A DNA stretch of 64,000 nt from an uncultured Clostridia bacterium (GCA_934230325.1 CAKQEP010000008.1:1-64000); one strand, 5' to 3'. Positions 42,181 to 51,082 are shown, counted from the first letter of the stretch. Numbers and translations are program-made. Notes: generated by a model not told the origin, from the letters alone.

Positions 42181-43782
42181 TTAGTTTGCTTGTTCTGCTT
42201 GTTGCGGTTGATTTTCTACAAGGAGCGCGTCGGGATTTTCCAAAATCATAGATTCGTCAAACTTGGGGATAAGCAAACCTTTGGCTTTTTGAACAAAGTA
42301 GGACACGGTGACAAAAATCACAAACGTACCCGCCGAAACAATCCAACCTATCCAGATTTTTTGAGTTATTCCGCCCACCAAAAATCCCAAAAAGGATATT
42401 ACTGCGACGGACAGCGCGACGGGAAGTTGACATTTTACGTAGTCCATATGGTTGCACTTTGTCGTAGCGGCGGCAAGGATAGTAGCGTCGGAGATAGGTG
42501 AAACTTGGTCGCCGAACACTGCGCCGGACAGCACGGCAGAAACGGTCAAAAGGTAGAGTTGCGTACCGATTTCCCCTTTAAACATAGGCGCGACGAGCGG
42601 AACGATAATGCCGAAAGTTCCCCAACTCGTACCCGTAGCAAAGGATATAGCCATAGCGATAACCATCATAATAGCGGGGAGCAGTACTTTTGCGCTACCC
42701 ATAGCGTTTGCGACGGTGCCGATAAACGCGCTCACGTCCAGCAGCGTACAAATATCCGACAGCGTCCACGCAAGGATAAGAATCATAAAGACGTCGCAGA
42801 TAGACTTAAATCCTTCTCCCAGACTTTTGGAAAAATCTTTAAAGGTTATTTTTTTGCGGATAAGGAAGTAGACAAAGGTGCAAACCACTGCCAACGTCGA
42901 GCCGCAAGCCAACGAGAGTTCTGAGTTCATATTTCCGTTGTCGGTCAGGGCGTAGTACACCATAAATCCGACGGAAAACAAAATCATAAACAGAATAGGC
43001 AACACGAGGTCGAGAATAGTTCCGTTGTCGTTTTGCGCCAAAATTTCTTCCGAGTGGAAGGTTGTTTTTTTGCCGCAGTTTACGTCGCCCGTTTCGATTG
43101 CCTTGACTTCTCTTTTGCGAACGCCAAAAAAGTCCATTCCCAGCGCGATAGTGACAAAAATGAATATTATCGTAAGAATAGGATAAAAATTGCACAACGC
43201 CGACTGCAAGTACAGACTAAACGCGTTTTGTCCTGCGTCCAGACCGTCTGCAATGGTTGACGTAACAAAACTTGCCCAACTGCTTATGGGCATAAGCAAG
43301 CACACTGCGACGGACAAACTTCCTATCATATACGCCAACTTAACTCTGCTTATGCGGTACTTGTCGGTGATGGGACGCATAACGGTACCCGTCGCCAACC
43401 GATTGAAGTAGTCGTCCATAAACATCAAAACGCCAAAGCCCGCCGTCACTGCGAGAATTCCTTTGCGGGATTTAATGTGCGACGCAAACCAGCGCCCCAC
43501 CGCTTTTGTGCCGCCCGACCTGTCAATAAGAACGATAAGCACTCCCAACATAAGAATAAAAATCAAAATCGCGCCGTGACCGCCACCGCTGCCCGACAGC
43601 GTTTCCGCCATAGTTTTGAATACTTGCGCAAACCCGTCGAGAACGTTTCCGCCGCCACCGATAGAAAACATCATCGCGCCGGTGAGAATACCTACAAAAA
43701 GCGAAATATACACTTCCTTGCAGATAAGCGCAAGCACGATGGTAACGACGGCGGGGATAATAGACCAAAAAGTTCCCTGCAT
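42181..43782 (-). CDS. NhaC-family Na+/H+ antiporter
   Basis: 533 residues, about 12 membrane helices, with the NhaC-type FMDDYFNRLATGTVMRP region (near 118-134), PISSWASFVTSTIADG and FATGTSWGTFGIIVPLVAP. Members exchange Na+ for H+ or malate/lactate (MleN) or basic amino acids. Given the Na+-pumping decarboxylase genes downstream, a role in Na+ homeostasis or C4-acid exchange is plausible but not shown. GAGG 10 nt before the ATG. Confidence 0.85.
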   Translation of the reverse strand: MQGTFWSIIPAVVTIVLALICKEVYISLFVGILTGAMMFSIGGGGNVLDGFAQVFKTMAETLSGSGGGHGAILIFILMLGVLIVLIDRSGGTKAVGRWFASHIKSRKGILAVTAGFGVLMFMDDYFNRLATGTVMRPITDKYRISRVKLAYMIGSLSVAVCLLMPISSWASFVTSTIADGLDAGQNAFSLYLQSALCNFYPILTIIFIFVTIALGMDFFGVRKREVKAIETGDVNCGKKTTFHSEEILAQNDNGTILDLVLPILFMILFSVGFMVYYALTDNGNMNSELSLACGSTLAVVCTFVYFLIRKKITFKDFSKSLGEGFKSICDVFMILILAWTLSDICTLLDVSAFIGTVANAMGSAKVLLPAIMMVIAMAISFATGTSWGTFGIIVPLVAPMFKGEIGTQLYLLTVSAVLSGAVFGDQVSPISDATILAAATTKCNHMDYVKCQLPVALSVAVISFLGFLVGGITQKIWIGWIVSAGTFVIFVTVSYFVQKAKGLLIPKFDESMILENPDALLVENQPQQAEQAN

Positions 43783-43959
43783 AAAAAAAACCTCACTTTT
43801 TTGTCGAATACAGACAAAAACTCAAACGGCATAATTATATATTAAAACAATAGTATTGTCAAACGGTTTTATAAGGATAAACAGAGTTTGTTTTGCCTGT
43901 TTTTTGCCGTGATTACCGTTTTAAAACGAGAAACAACCGAGAACCGCCATACTGCTTGC

Positions 43960-44540
43960 CTTTGCGCATATAGTAAAGTGCGTGTTTATAATGCCGTCAA
44001 AAAGTTTAGATGTTCGCAATCCCAAATCCAACAAAATGCTTGCATTTTGTTGGAGAGGAGCAGCCCGCTGTAGGGCGTAGGCGGTATATGAATATATGCC
44101 GACAAGCCTTTGTGCGGCGCTGCGACGAGGTGGTAATCAATGTTAAATTGTCATTGCGAAGTGTAAATTTTTGGCTTTTTTAAACCTGACCTTATAAATA
44201 AAAATTTACGCTGTGGCAATCCCGCGGAAGCGTACCATATGCAAGATACGGCACAAATACGCACTTTGCTATATGCGAATAGGCAAAGAGTATAAAGGCT
44301 CCCGTCAAAATGTAGCAAAAACAAAACTTGTGAAACAATGCGGTTCGCTTCCGCGAGATTATCACGTCAAAAATTTGCCGCCATAAGGATTAGTTTTGCT
44401 ATTTGCAAATTTTTTCCTCATAATGACAAGTAAAGCACCTTTGCTCGTATCTAAACATACTACTTTATTCTTTGTAAAGAGTTGATACTTTAAGCGGCTG
44501 TTTTTTTAGAGTGTCAAAAGCGAGGAGCTATTTTTTAAGT
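43960..44540. repeat. Dispersed repeat mosaic, cluster 5
   Basis: Palindrome-headed 101-bp module (44028-44128), fold-back with GTAAATTTTT/AAAAATTTAC arms and CGC-GGAA-GCG hairpin (44150-44236), the tail with CTTTGC hairpin, and a minus-strand variant-II fold-back (about 44340-44434). It ends about 50 bp before the riboswitch promoter. Confidence 0.85.
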
Positions 44541-44587
44541 TGGAAAAACTAAAACCAAACAAAAAACGATATTTTTTAACGCAACGC

Positions 44588-44617
44588 TTGACAAGGACGC
44601 ATTTGCGAGTCTATAAT
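44588..44617 (+). promoter_or_regulatory. Promoter of the riboswitch-oadB-oadG unit
   Basis: TTGACA (44588-44593), 18-nt spacer, TATAAT (44612-44617). Transcription should start near 44624, 17 nt before the riboswitch. Confidence 0.85.
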
Positions 44618-44640
44618 GAATACAATCTTAATAAACACAA

Positions 44641-44739
44641 CCCCTGTGGGGAGTAGTCGGCTTTAAAAAGCAGTTAAATCGCTAACACGAGAGGCACAAA
44701 CCGCCGCTCCGGTTTAATTTTAAATGACAAGACCACACC
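44641..44739 (+). promoter_or_regulatory. yybP-ykoY-like (Mn2+) riboswitch aptamer
   Basis: Both signature strands are present: GTGGGGAGTAG at the 5' side (44646-44656) and TGACAAGACCACA at the 3' side (44725-44737). They are joined by the P1 pairing TGTGG (44645-44649)/CCACA (44733-44737). Between them lie a GCTT/AAGC hairpin, a CGCTAACACGAGAGG segment in the position of the conserved L3 strand, and an AAACC/GGTTT hairpin. The 3' P1 strand is shared with the terminator at 44732-44765, so metal binding would favour readthrough. Family assignment is by motif; no covariance search was possible. Confidence 0.75.
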
Positions 44740-44765
44740 GCGATTTAGTTTCGGTGTGGTTTTTT
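44732..44765 (+). terminator. Riboswitch-controlled terminator
   Basis: ACCACACCG (44732-44740) pairs with CGGTGTGGT (44752-44760) and a T-run follows. Its left arm contains the CCACA strand of riboswitch P1, giving mutually exclusive folds. Confidence 0.85.
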
Positions 44766-44938
44766 GATTTAATTTTGCACAAGGGTTGTTTTTTGGTACT
44801 GTCAACTTACTTTTTTTACTATTTTTTGCTTTTGGCGCGGTTGTTCGTTTAAAAAAACCGCCGCAAAGAGAGCGAAAAAGCGGAAAAAAAGGGGTAAAAT
44901 ACAACCGTAAACCAAAAAAACAAAGCAAGGAGGATTAA

Positions 44939-46066
44939 ATGGATTTTTTAATCGAAGCAATCAAAGAAGTCACGTGGCAACAGATGGTCATGTGGGTAAT
45001 AGGGTTTATCCTTATTTACTTGGCGATAAAAAAGGATATGGAGCCTGCCCTATTGTTGCCTATGGGATTTGGCGCGATACTGGTAAACATACCTTTTTCC
45101 AACGTTCTCAACGAAGTAGTCGGCGGCGCGGTACAGAGCAACGGCATAATTCAGTGGTTGTTTGAAGTCGGCATAGAAGCGTCGGAAGCGTTGCCCATTC
45201 TGTTGTTTATCGGAATCGGCGCGATGATAGATTTTGAGCCGCTAATCGTCAATCCAAAACTTATGTTTTTGGGCGCGTTTGCGCAACTCGGAATCTTTTT
45301 GACGATAATTTTGGCGTCGCTGCTCGGTTACAATATTTCTGACGCGGCGTCAATAGGAATAATCGGCGCGGCAGACGGACCTACTTCTATCCTTGTCGCA
45401 ATGAAACTCGGCAGTCAATATCTCGGTCCGATAATGGTGGTGGCGTACTCGTATATGGCGTTGGTCCCGATAATTCAGCCTGCCGTGATAAAGTGCATAA
45501 CCACAAAAAAAGAACGCCTTATCCGTATGGATTACAACACCAAAAAGGTGAGCAAAACGGTCAAAATTCTTTTCCCCATCGTCATAACTCTGGTAGCGGG
45601 ACTTATCGCGCCCAAAAGCCTTGCGTTGGTAGGATTTTTGATGTTCGGCAACCTGCTCAACGAGTGCGGCGTGTTGGGAAGTCTTGCCGATACGGCAAAA
45701 ACCACTCTCGCAAACCTTATTACGCTTTTGTTGGGCATAACCGTTGCTTTTCAGATGCAGGCGGAAAAATTCTTGACGGTGGACACCCTCACAATAATAG
45801 CGTTGGGACTGTTTGCTTTTGTTTTTGATACCGTCGGCGGCGTAATGTGCGCAAAGGTTATGAACTTGTTCTGCAAAAAGAAAATCAATCCGATGATAGG
45901 CGCGGCAGGGATTTCTGCCTTTCCTATGTCGGCAAGAGTAGTGCACAAAATGGGCTTGAAAGAAGACAACTCAAACTATCTGCTTATGCACGCGGTGGGC
46001 GCAAACGTGTCGGGACAAATCGCGTCGGCTGTAGTCGGCGGATTGATAATCGGTCTTGTTTTGTAA
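44939..46066 (+). CDS. oadB: Na+-translocating decarboxylase, beta subunit
   Basis: 375 residues, multi-spanning, with the family's conserved IGIIGAADGPTSILVAMKL and GAAGISAFPMSARVVHKMG regions and the MGFGAILVNIP start. OadB/GcdB/MmdB proteins couple decarboxylation of biotin-bound carboxylate to Na+ export. The gene follows a Mn2+-type riboswitch leader and AAGGAGG, and the gamma subunit follows 13 nt later. The alpha (carboxyltransferase) and biotin carrier genes are not in the window, so the substrate (oxaloacetate, methylmalonyl-CoA or glutaconyl-CoA) cannot be fixed. Oxaloacetate would link it to the malate-fumarate branch. Confidence 0.88.
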   Translation: MDFLIEAIKEVTWQQMVMWVIGFILIYLAIKKDMEPALLLPMGFGAILVNIPFSNVLNEVVGGAVQSNGIIQWLFEVGIEASEALPILLFIGIGAMIDFEPLIVNPKLMFLGAFAQLGIFLTIILASLLGYNISDAASIGIIGAADGPTSILVAMKLGSQYLGPIMVVAYSYMALVPIIQPAVIKCITTKKERLIRMDYNTKKVSKTVKILFPIVITLVAGLIAPKSLALVGFLMFGNLLNECGVLGSLADTAKTTLANLITLLLGITVAFQMQAEKFLTVDTLTIIALGLFAFVFDTVGGVMCAKVMNLFCKKKINPMIGAAGISAFPMSARVVHKMGLKEDNSNYLLMHAVGANVSGQIASAVVGGLIIGLVL

Positions 46067-46079
46067 GGAGGTTGATACT

Positions 46080-46298
46080 ATGTTTTTAAATTTATTGCTC
46101 GCAATCAACGAAGAAGCGCTGTCAAAGTCGCTGGATATTTTGTGGAAAGGCTTGCTGGCTATGGTCGTCGTAATAGGGATAATTATGATAATAACTTACA
46201 CTATGCAACACGTTTCCTACAAAGCCCAAATCAAAAAAGAAAAACAGCAGCAACAAGAACAAAACCAAACCCCCACCGACAACAACGCCGCCAACTGA
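46080..46298 (+). CDS. oadG: Decarboxylase gamma-type small membrane subunit (OadG-like)
   Basis: 72 residues from the ATG at 46080 (AAGGAG 9 nt before). One membrane helix (about 19-41) and a polar Gln/Asn-rich C-terminus, the build of OadG/MmdD subunits that hold the alpha and beta subunits together. Identified mainly by size, topology and position after oadB. Confidence 0.7.
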   Translation: MFLNLLLAINEEALSKSLDILWKGLLAMVVVIGIIMIITYTMQHVSYKAQIKKEKQQQQEQNQTPTDNNAAN

Positions 46299-46339
46299 CA
46301 ACCACTACCCCCCGCCAACGCGACAAACTATCCCGTTGC

Positions 46340-46368
46340 TTGAAAAACTTTGCAAAATATGTTAATAT
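46340..46368 (+). promoter_or_regulatory. Promoter of the DUF2974-like gene
   Basis: TTGAAA (46340-46345), 17-nt spacer, TAATAT (46363-46368), about 28 nt before the ATG. Confidence 0.55.
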
Positions 46369-46396
46369 TACTGTATGGTTTTGACGGAGAAAAATT

Positions 46397-47539
46397 ATGG
46401 CTGATTTGTACGACTATATCAAATGGCGCGGCGACCTTTCCTTTAAGCAAGACGCCGTAAACGACGTCGACCTTGCTTGCCTTTGTCAACTTGCCGTTTT
46501 AAACGCGCAAGATTTGTGGGAAGACAAAAACCTTACGCTCAAAGAGGCTTTTGACCTTTTTGCGCAATCGGGCAGAGCGGCGGAGTCGCAAGGCGTCATC
46601 ATTCCTTTTGACGCCAACATACTGTTTAAACAAATGTCGGAGTGCGCGCGGTTTAAAGACGTGCGGCTGTCGCATTACGTTTATTACGCAAAAAAGGACC
46701 AAAAGACGCAGTTTTGCGCTATGCGGTTTGATTTAGGCACCGACAACGTTGTATGTTTTAGCGGGACGGACGACACTATCGTCGGCTGGGAAGAAAATTT
46801 TATTCTGATAAACGACAAACCTACTTACGCGCAGACGCAGGCTCAAAAATATCTCAAATCTGCGACGGAAGAATTGCCCGACTTGATAGTCGCGGGACAC
46901 AGCAAGGGCGGAAACCTTGCAATGTACTCTTTTTTGCACGCAGGCACAAAAGCCGCCAAAAAAATAAAACTTTGCCTTTGTATCGATGCGCCCGGCGTTT
47001 CTCAAGCGGATTTCGATACGCCCGTGTTTGACAAATACGGCTACAAACTTCGTTCGCTCGCGCCGCAGAGCAGCATTATCGGCAGACTTTTTGTTCATAA
47101 GGAATCTATCACCGTGACCAAAAGCGCGGCGACGGGGCTGTATCAGCACGACTGTTTCAGTTGGGCGGTAAGCGGCAAAAATTTTGTAACTATGGACTCT
47201 TTTACCGAGCAATCCGACAAAATCGACAACCTCATAAAAAATATTCTGTCGGATATGGACGCAGAAACGCGCCAAAACTTTGTCCGAGCAGTGTTTGGAA
47301 TGTTGTACTCAACCAACAGCCTGACTCTCACGCAACTTCAAACAAAACGCGCAAGTCTTCTTTCGCAATACCTAAAACTAAACAAAGCCGACAAAAAACT
47401 TCTCAACGGCGTAGTCGCGGATTTGATAAAAGAACCCGCCGTGCGCCATATGTTTTTTGCAAACCTTAAACAAATGCGGCTGAGCAAAACCGCCGACGAA
47501 AAAAAACAATCGGAATTTTCGCGACAACTGTCGACGTAA
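46397..47539 (+). CDS. DUF2974 (Mbeg1-like) alpha/beta hydrolase
   Basis: 380 residues. The nucleophile elbow GHSKGG (Ser in VAGHSKGGNLAMY, about residue 169) and the ACL..Q.AVL N-terminal segment and CFSGTDDTIVGWEENF region match the Mbeg1-like/DUF2974 family of lipase-fold proteins, common in gut Firmicutes. Cytosolic as no signal peptide is present. GGAGA precedes the ATG. Natural substrate unknown. Confidence 0.8.
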   Translation: MADLYDYIKWRGDLSFKQDAVNDVDLACLCQLAVLNAQDLWEDKNLTLKEAFDLFAQSGRAAESQGVIIPFDANILFKQMSECARFKDVRLSHYVYYAKKDQKTQFCAMRFDLGTDNVVCFSGTDDTIVGWEENFILINDKPTYAQTQAQKYLKSATEELPDLIVAGHSKGGNLAMYSFLHAGTKAAKKIKLCLCIDAPGVSQADFDTPVFDKYGYKLRSLAPQSSIIGRLFVHKESITVTKSAATGLYQHDCFSWAVSGKNFVTMDSFTEQSDKIDNLIKNILSDMDAETRQNFVRAVFGMLYSTNSLTLTQLQTKRASLLSQYLKLNKADKKLLNGVVADLIKEPAVRHMFFANLKQMRLSKTADEKKQSEFSRQLST

Positions 47540-47555
47540 AAAAGGCTCAAAACGC

Positions 47556-47584
47556 TTGCTTTTTTTGTAATATATTGATATAAT
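47556..47584 (+). promoter_or_regulatory. Promoter of the hydrogenase-regulator unit
   Basis: TTGCTT (47556-47561), 17-nt spacer, TATAAT (47579-47584). Transcription should start near 47591, leaving a ~170-nt untranslated leader. Confidence 0.75.
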
Positions 47585-47590
47585 TTTATC

Positions 47591-47759
47591 AATAATAAAT
47601 TTCTGAGCAAAAAGGTTGTTCCCGATTGCAAAGGATTTTGTCAACAACCGTATTTTTTTGACGGCGCGTCCGTTTTGTTTTGGCACCTCCTTTGCAACAC
47701 GCAAAGGAGGTTTTTTGCTTGCTTACCGACAAATCAAACCAAAAAACAGGAGGTTTTTT
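47591..47759 (+). promoter_or_regulatory. Attenuator leader with antiterminator pairing
   Basis: The stem GGTTGTT (47614-47620)/AACAACC (47643-47649) encloses a loop containing TTGCAAAGGA (47626-47635). That loop sequence is exactly complementary to TCCTTTGCAA (47688-47697), the left arm of the terminator at 47686-47716. A small GACG-GCG-CGTC hairpin lies between. This is the layout of a cis-regulatory switch; no known riboswitch class was recognised, and the trigger is unknown. Confidence 0.6.
47686..47716 (+). terminator. Conditional terminator upstream of the hydrogenase regulator
   Basis: CCTCCTTTGC/GCAAAGGAGG perfect 10-bp stem, AACAC loop, then six T, located 44 nt before the start codon of the downstream gene. 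Confidence 0.9.
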
Positions 47760-48008
47760 ATGGAACAAACTCGCATCGCGGTAATCGCAATCATCGTAGA
47801 ACAAGCGGCGGCAACGGAAAAGGTAAACGAATTGCTTTCTTGTTACGGTCAATACATCGTGGGAAGAATGGGCACCCCCTACCACCCCAAAAACGTAAGA
47901 GTGATAAGCGTCGTTTTGGACGCAGATACGGAAACCGTCAACGCTCTTACGGGAAAACTCGGAATGATAGAGGGAATATCCGCAAAAACGTTGTTTGCCA
48001 AAGTTTAG
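47760..48008 (+). CDS. TM1266-type iron-only hydrogenase system regulator
   Basis: 82 residues, ACT-like fold: RIAVIAIIVEQAAATEKVNELL, then GQYIVGRMGTPYH and LGMIEGISAKTLFAK, which match the small 'putative iron-only hydrogenase system regulator' (TM1266) family found beside [FeFe]-hydrogenase and maturase genes. Here it is 19 kb from the hydrogenase gene. CAGGAGG lies 7 nt before the ATG at 47760; longer in-frame openings are leader. Function in the family is still putative. Confidence 0.85.
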   Translation: MEQTRIAVIAIIVEQAAATEKVNELLSCYGQYIVGRMGTPYHPKNVRVISVVLDADTETVNALTGKLGMIEGISAKTLFAKV

Positions 48009-48338
48009 CGGCGATATTTTTAACAAAAAGGTCAAAATCATCGCAAAAAGATAGTACGTAATATAGTTTCTGCGACGTTGCCGTGACCAACGCAATAAAC
48101 GACAAACCGCAAAAAACGCAACGCATACCGTTGCGGCGGGGATTTTTGCGCCAAAAAAGGCGTTTTTACGGCGGTCAACCCTGTGTTTACAAATTTCAAA
48201 AATACCAAAAATCAGTAATACCTACAACATTGCGACAACCCTCGCAACCAACCTAAAAAAACCGACCGACAAACCAAAAACGACAAAAATCTTTACGCCA
48301 ACTACAAAAAAATATTATATAAAGGAGAAAATACAAAA
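48009..48338. other. Intergenic, small hairpins only
   Basis: 330 bp. A CGCAACG/CGTTGCG hairpin (about 48118-48138) is followed by GCGCC/GGCGT with a short T-run near 48149-48176, a weak terminator candidate for the preceding gene. No gene or clear promoter recognised before the binding-protein gene at 48339. Confidence 0.45.
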
Positions 48339-49343
48339 ATGTTAAACAAAAAAATCGTTTCTATTATTATTCTGTGCGTACTCGTATGCCTGTGCTTTGC
48401 TTGCTTTGCCTCTTGCCAAAAAGGTCAGGACCAAATCAAGATTATGTTGCCCGACGGCACGCCCGCGCTGGCTCTCGCAAACGTTCTCGACAACGACGCC
48501 GCTTTCAGCGACAAAAAAACAACATTCAAAATCGTTCCCGCCGCAAATATTCAGACGGCGTTTGTCCAAAACAACGATAACGGCGCGGATATTGCGCTTA
48601 TGCCCACCGTCGTCGCCGCAAAACTGTATTCCAACGGTCAAAAAATAAAAATGCTGTCCGCAAACGTTTTCGGCAACCTTTACGTCGTCGGCGCAGGCGT
48701 TTCTGCCCCCGCCCCCCTTTCCTCTCTCAAAGGCAAGGTGGTGTACGTCACTATCGGAACGACGGTTACGCTGTTTAAGTACTTGCTCAATCAAAACAAT
48801 ATCCCCGTAGAAGAAGGCGCAGAACCCGTAGAAGGCAAAGTCGTACTGGCTACAAAAAACGACGGCTCGGAAATCGTTCCCTTGCTGGTAAAAGCCGCAA
48901 AGAGCGGTCAACAAGCCTTTGCCGTTTTGGGCGAGCCGCAAGCCGCAAAAGCGACGGCAAATATCCGTCAGTTTGCAGATACCGCGTACGTGGTTGATTT
49001 TCAAGCGGAATGGAAAACGTTGACGGGCTTTGAAGGTTATCCGCAGGCGGGCTTGTTTGCAACGGAAGAATTTTGCAAAAACAACAAGACTTACATCAAA
49101 AAACTGCTTGCCGCGTTGGAAAAAAATTCCGAGTTTTTGACGGCAAAGCACGCCGAACTTCCGCAATTGTTTGCCCGCTACGACAGCAACCTAAAAAACC
49201 TTACTTTTGACCTTAAAACGATAGAAAACTGCAACCTTAAACTCGTTCGCGCCGCAGACGCCAAAAAAGCCGTGCTTGACTATATCGGCAGAGTTATGCC
49301 CGCCGCAGTCAAAGACAGCATAAACGACGCTTTCTTTAATTAA
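48339..49343 (+). CDS. ABC transporter substrate-binding lipoprotein (NMT1/SsuA type)
   Basis: 334 residues. Signal peptide with lipobox CFASC (Cys26), then a type-2 periplasmic-binding fold: IKIMLPDGTPALALANVL, DIALMPTVVAAKLYSNG, LSSLKGKVVYVTIG and the EFCKNNKTYIKKLLAALE region typical of NMT1/THI5/SsuA-like proteins (nitrate, sulfonate, pyrimidine or cofactor precursors). Followed by permease and ATPase genes. The ligand cannot be told from sequence. AAAGGAG before the ATG. Confidence 0.88.
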   Translation: MLNKKIVSIIILCVLVCLCFACFASCQKGQDQIKIMLPDGTPALALANVLDNDAAFSDKKTTFKIVPAANIQTAFVQNNDNGADIALMPTVVAAKLYSNGQKIKMLSANVFGNLYVVGAGVSAPAPLSSLKGKVVYVTIGTTVTLFKYLLNQNNIPVEEGAEPVEGKVVLATKNDGSEIVPLLVKAAKSGQQAFAVLGEPQAAKATANIRQFADTAYVVDFQAEWKTLTGFEGYPQAGLFATEEFCKNNKTYIKKLLAALEKNSEFLTAKHAELPQLFARYDSNLKNLTFDLKTIENCNLKLVRAADAKKAVLDYIGRVMPAAVKDSINDAFFN

Positions 49344-49410
49344 AGGCGGCTTTTGCGACGAGCAAACAAAGCCGCGCGCCGCAAACGTACCCCGCTAAAC
49401 AACAAAACAA

Positions 49411-49452
49411 AACAACGGCAACTCGACGGTTTTTTGCGTCGTTGCCGTTGTT
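49411..49452 (+). other. Large hairpin between binding-protein and permease genes
   Basis: AACAACGGCAAC-tc-GACG pairs with CGTC-GTTGCCGTTGTT, 16 paired bases around a T-rich loop, without a T-run after it. Such intercistronic hairpins often stabilise the upstream binding-protein mRNA; function here is inference. Confidence 0.5.
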
Positions 49453-49576
49453 TGGCAACTTTGGCAGAGTAAAAAAACGCAAAACTCTTACCAAACAATC
49501 CGACCAAAAAACAAAAACGAAAACCGCAAAAAAGCGTTACGTACAAAAAATATCCGACAAAAACGACTCTCTATTC

Positions 49577-50344
49577 ATGAAAAACGACAAAACGAAAAAA
49601 ATAATTTTAGATATTGCCTACCCCGCGTTGGTAACGGTTGCGACGTTGCTTTTGTGGTACGTTGCCGCGCTGATTATCGACGTAAAATTGATTTTGCCCA
49701 CTCCTATCGACGCATTCAGACAATTTTTTGCGTATTTTGCGCAAACAGAGTTTTGGGCGGCGTTGGGCAACACTTTTTTGCGGGCGGTTTACTCTTTTGC
49801 TATCGGGTTTGCCGTCGCGATAATTCTTGCGTCGCTGTCCGCAACCTTTTCCGTCGCAAGAAAAATAATAAATCCTTTTGTCGCAATTATCCGTTCCGTG
49901 CCTACGATGTCAGTAATTTTGCTGCTTACTATCTGGCTTTCCGCCGCCCTTACCCCCACTGCGGTGGCTATGATTGTCATTTTTCCTACGCTGTATACGG
50001 CGTTTTTGGCGGCTATCGACTCGGTGGACAAAAACCTTCTGCAAATGAGCAAGGTGTACGGCGTATCCAAAAAAGACATCGTTTTTAAACTTTATATACC
50101 TAATATGTTGCCGCAAATGTTTGAAAACGTCGCGGCGGGATTTTCGCTTAATCTCAAACTCGTGATTGCGGCGGAAGCGTTGGCGTTGTCACGCAACAGC
50201 ATCGGCAAAATGATGCAGTACGCAAAGGTCGCAATCGAACCCGCTCAATTGTTTGCGCTCACCATCGCGGCGGTGATTTTGGGCGTAATTTGCGAAACGG
50301 TAATAAGATTTGTCGGCAAAAAAGCGATAAGGTGGCAAAAATGA
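49577..50344 (+). CDS. ABC transporter permease (NitT/TauT family)
   Basis: 255 residues from the ATG at 49577. Six membrane helices and the inner-membrane EAA-type loop (AAIDSVDKNLLQMSKVYGVSKKD, then PNMLPQMFENV) identify a BPD permease of the SsuC/ThiX kind. No good ribosome binding site precedes this ATG; in-frame codons extend to 49442 through a basic segment, so the start is uncertain. The stop overlaps the ATPase start (ATGA). Confidence 0.85.
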   Translation: MKNDKTKKIILDIAYPALVTVATLLLWYVAALIIDVKLILPTPIDAFRQFFAYFAQTEFWAALGNTFLRAVYSFAIGFAVAIILASLSATFSVARKIINPFVAIIRSVPTMSVILLLTIWLSAALTPTAVAMIVIFPTLYTAFLAAIDSVDKNLLQMSKVYGVSKKDIVFKLYIPNMLPQMFENVAAGFSLNLKLVIAAEALALSRNSIGKMMQYAKVAIEPAQLFALTIAAVILGVICETVIRFVGKKAIRWQK

Positions 50345-51015
50345 TTACATTAAAAAACATCAACAAGAGTTATGGCGATATCGTCGTGTTTAAAGATTTT
50401 AATATCCAACTGCAACAAGACAAAATAACCTGCGTTTTGGGCAAAAGCGGTTGCGGAAAAACAACGCTGTTAAATATTCTTGCCGGCGTCACCCCTTACG
50501 ACGGACAAATAAGCGGCTTTGATGGCAAAGTATCCTATATTTTTCAGCGGGAACGACTTCTTCCAAACCTTACCGTGCGCCAAAATCTGCAATACGTATT
50601 AAAAAAAGACCATTACGACAAGATTGACGGTATGCTCAACGCGCTGGAAATATCCGACAAGGCGGATTGCTACCCGTCGCAGTTGTCGGGCGGTCAGGCG
50701 CAAAGAGTTTCCGTCGCGCGCGCCTTTTTGTTTGACTCCCAACTTCTGCTCATGGACGAACCTTTCGGCTCGCTGGATACGGCGTTGAAAATTCGCTTGA
50801 TAGACGCGTTTTTTAAGGTTTTTGACAACCGCAAACGTACCGTCCTGTTTGTCACTCACGACGCAGAAGAGGCTTGTATGTTGGCGGATAGAGTGGTTTT
50901 GCTCAACGACGGCAAAATCGCCTTTGACCATACTTTCCCCGACGCTCCGCCCCGTAAATACGGCAGCGATTCCGTTGACAAACGCCTCATAATCGACAAC
51001 TTATTAAAACTATAA
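50341..51015 (+). CDS. ABC transporter ATP-binding protein (NitT/TauT family)
   Basis: 224 residues from the ATG at 50341, overlapping the permease stop by 4 nt. Walker A GKSGCGKTT, Q-loop FQRERLLPNL, signature LSGGQAQRVSVARA, Walker B LLLMDEPFGSLD and switch His in FVTHDAEEA are all intact. The SsuB/TauB-like spacing matches the permease. Terminator follows at 51051. Confidence 0.92.
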   Translation: MITLKNINKSYGDIVVFKDFNIQLQQDKITCVLGKSGCGKTTLLNILAGVTPYDGQISGFDGKVSYIFQRERLLPNLTVRQNLQYVLKKDHYDKIDGMLNALEISDKADCYPSQLSGGQAQRVSVARAFLFDSQLLLMDEPFGSLDTALKIRLIDAFFKVFDNRKRTVLFVTHDAEEACMLADRVVLLNDGKIAFDHTFPDAPPRKYGSDSVDKRLIIDNLLKL

Positions 51016-51050
51016 CCCCGCCGCAACCTATCCGACCTTTTAAAGCGTCA

Positions 51051-51082
51051 AAAGCAACCTTTGAGCAAGGTTGCTTTTTTGT
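51051..51082 (+). terminator. Terminator of the ABC importer operon
   Basis: AAAGCAACCTT/AAGGTTGCTTT stem with a TGAGC loop region, followed by a T-run. Confidence 0.88.
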
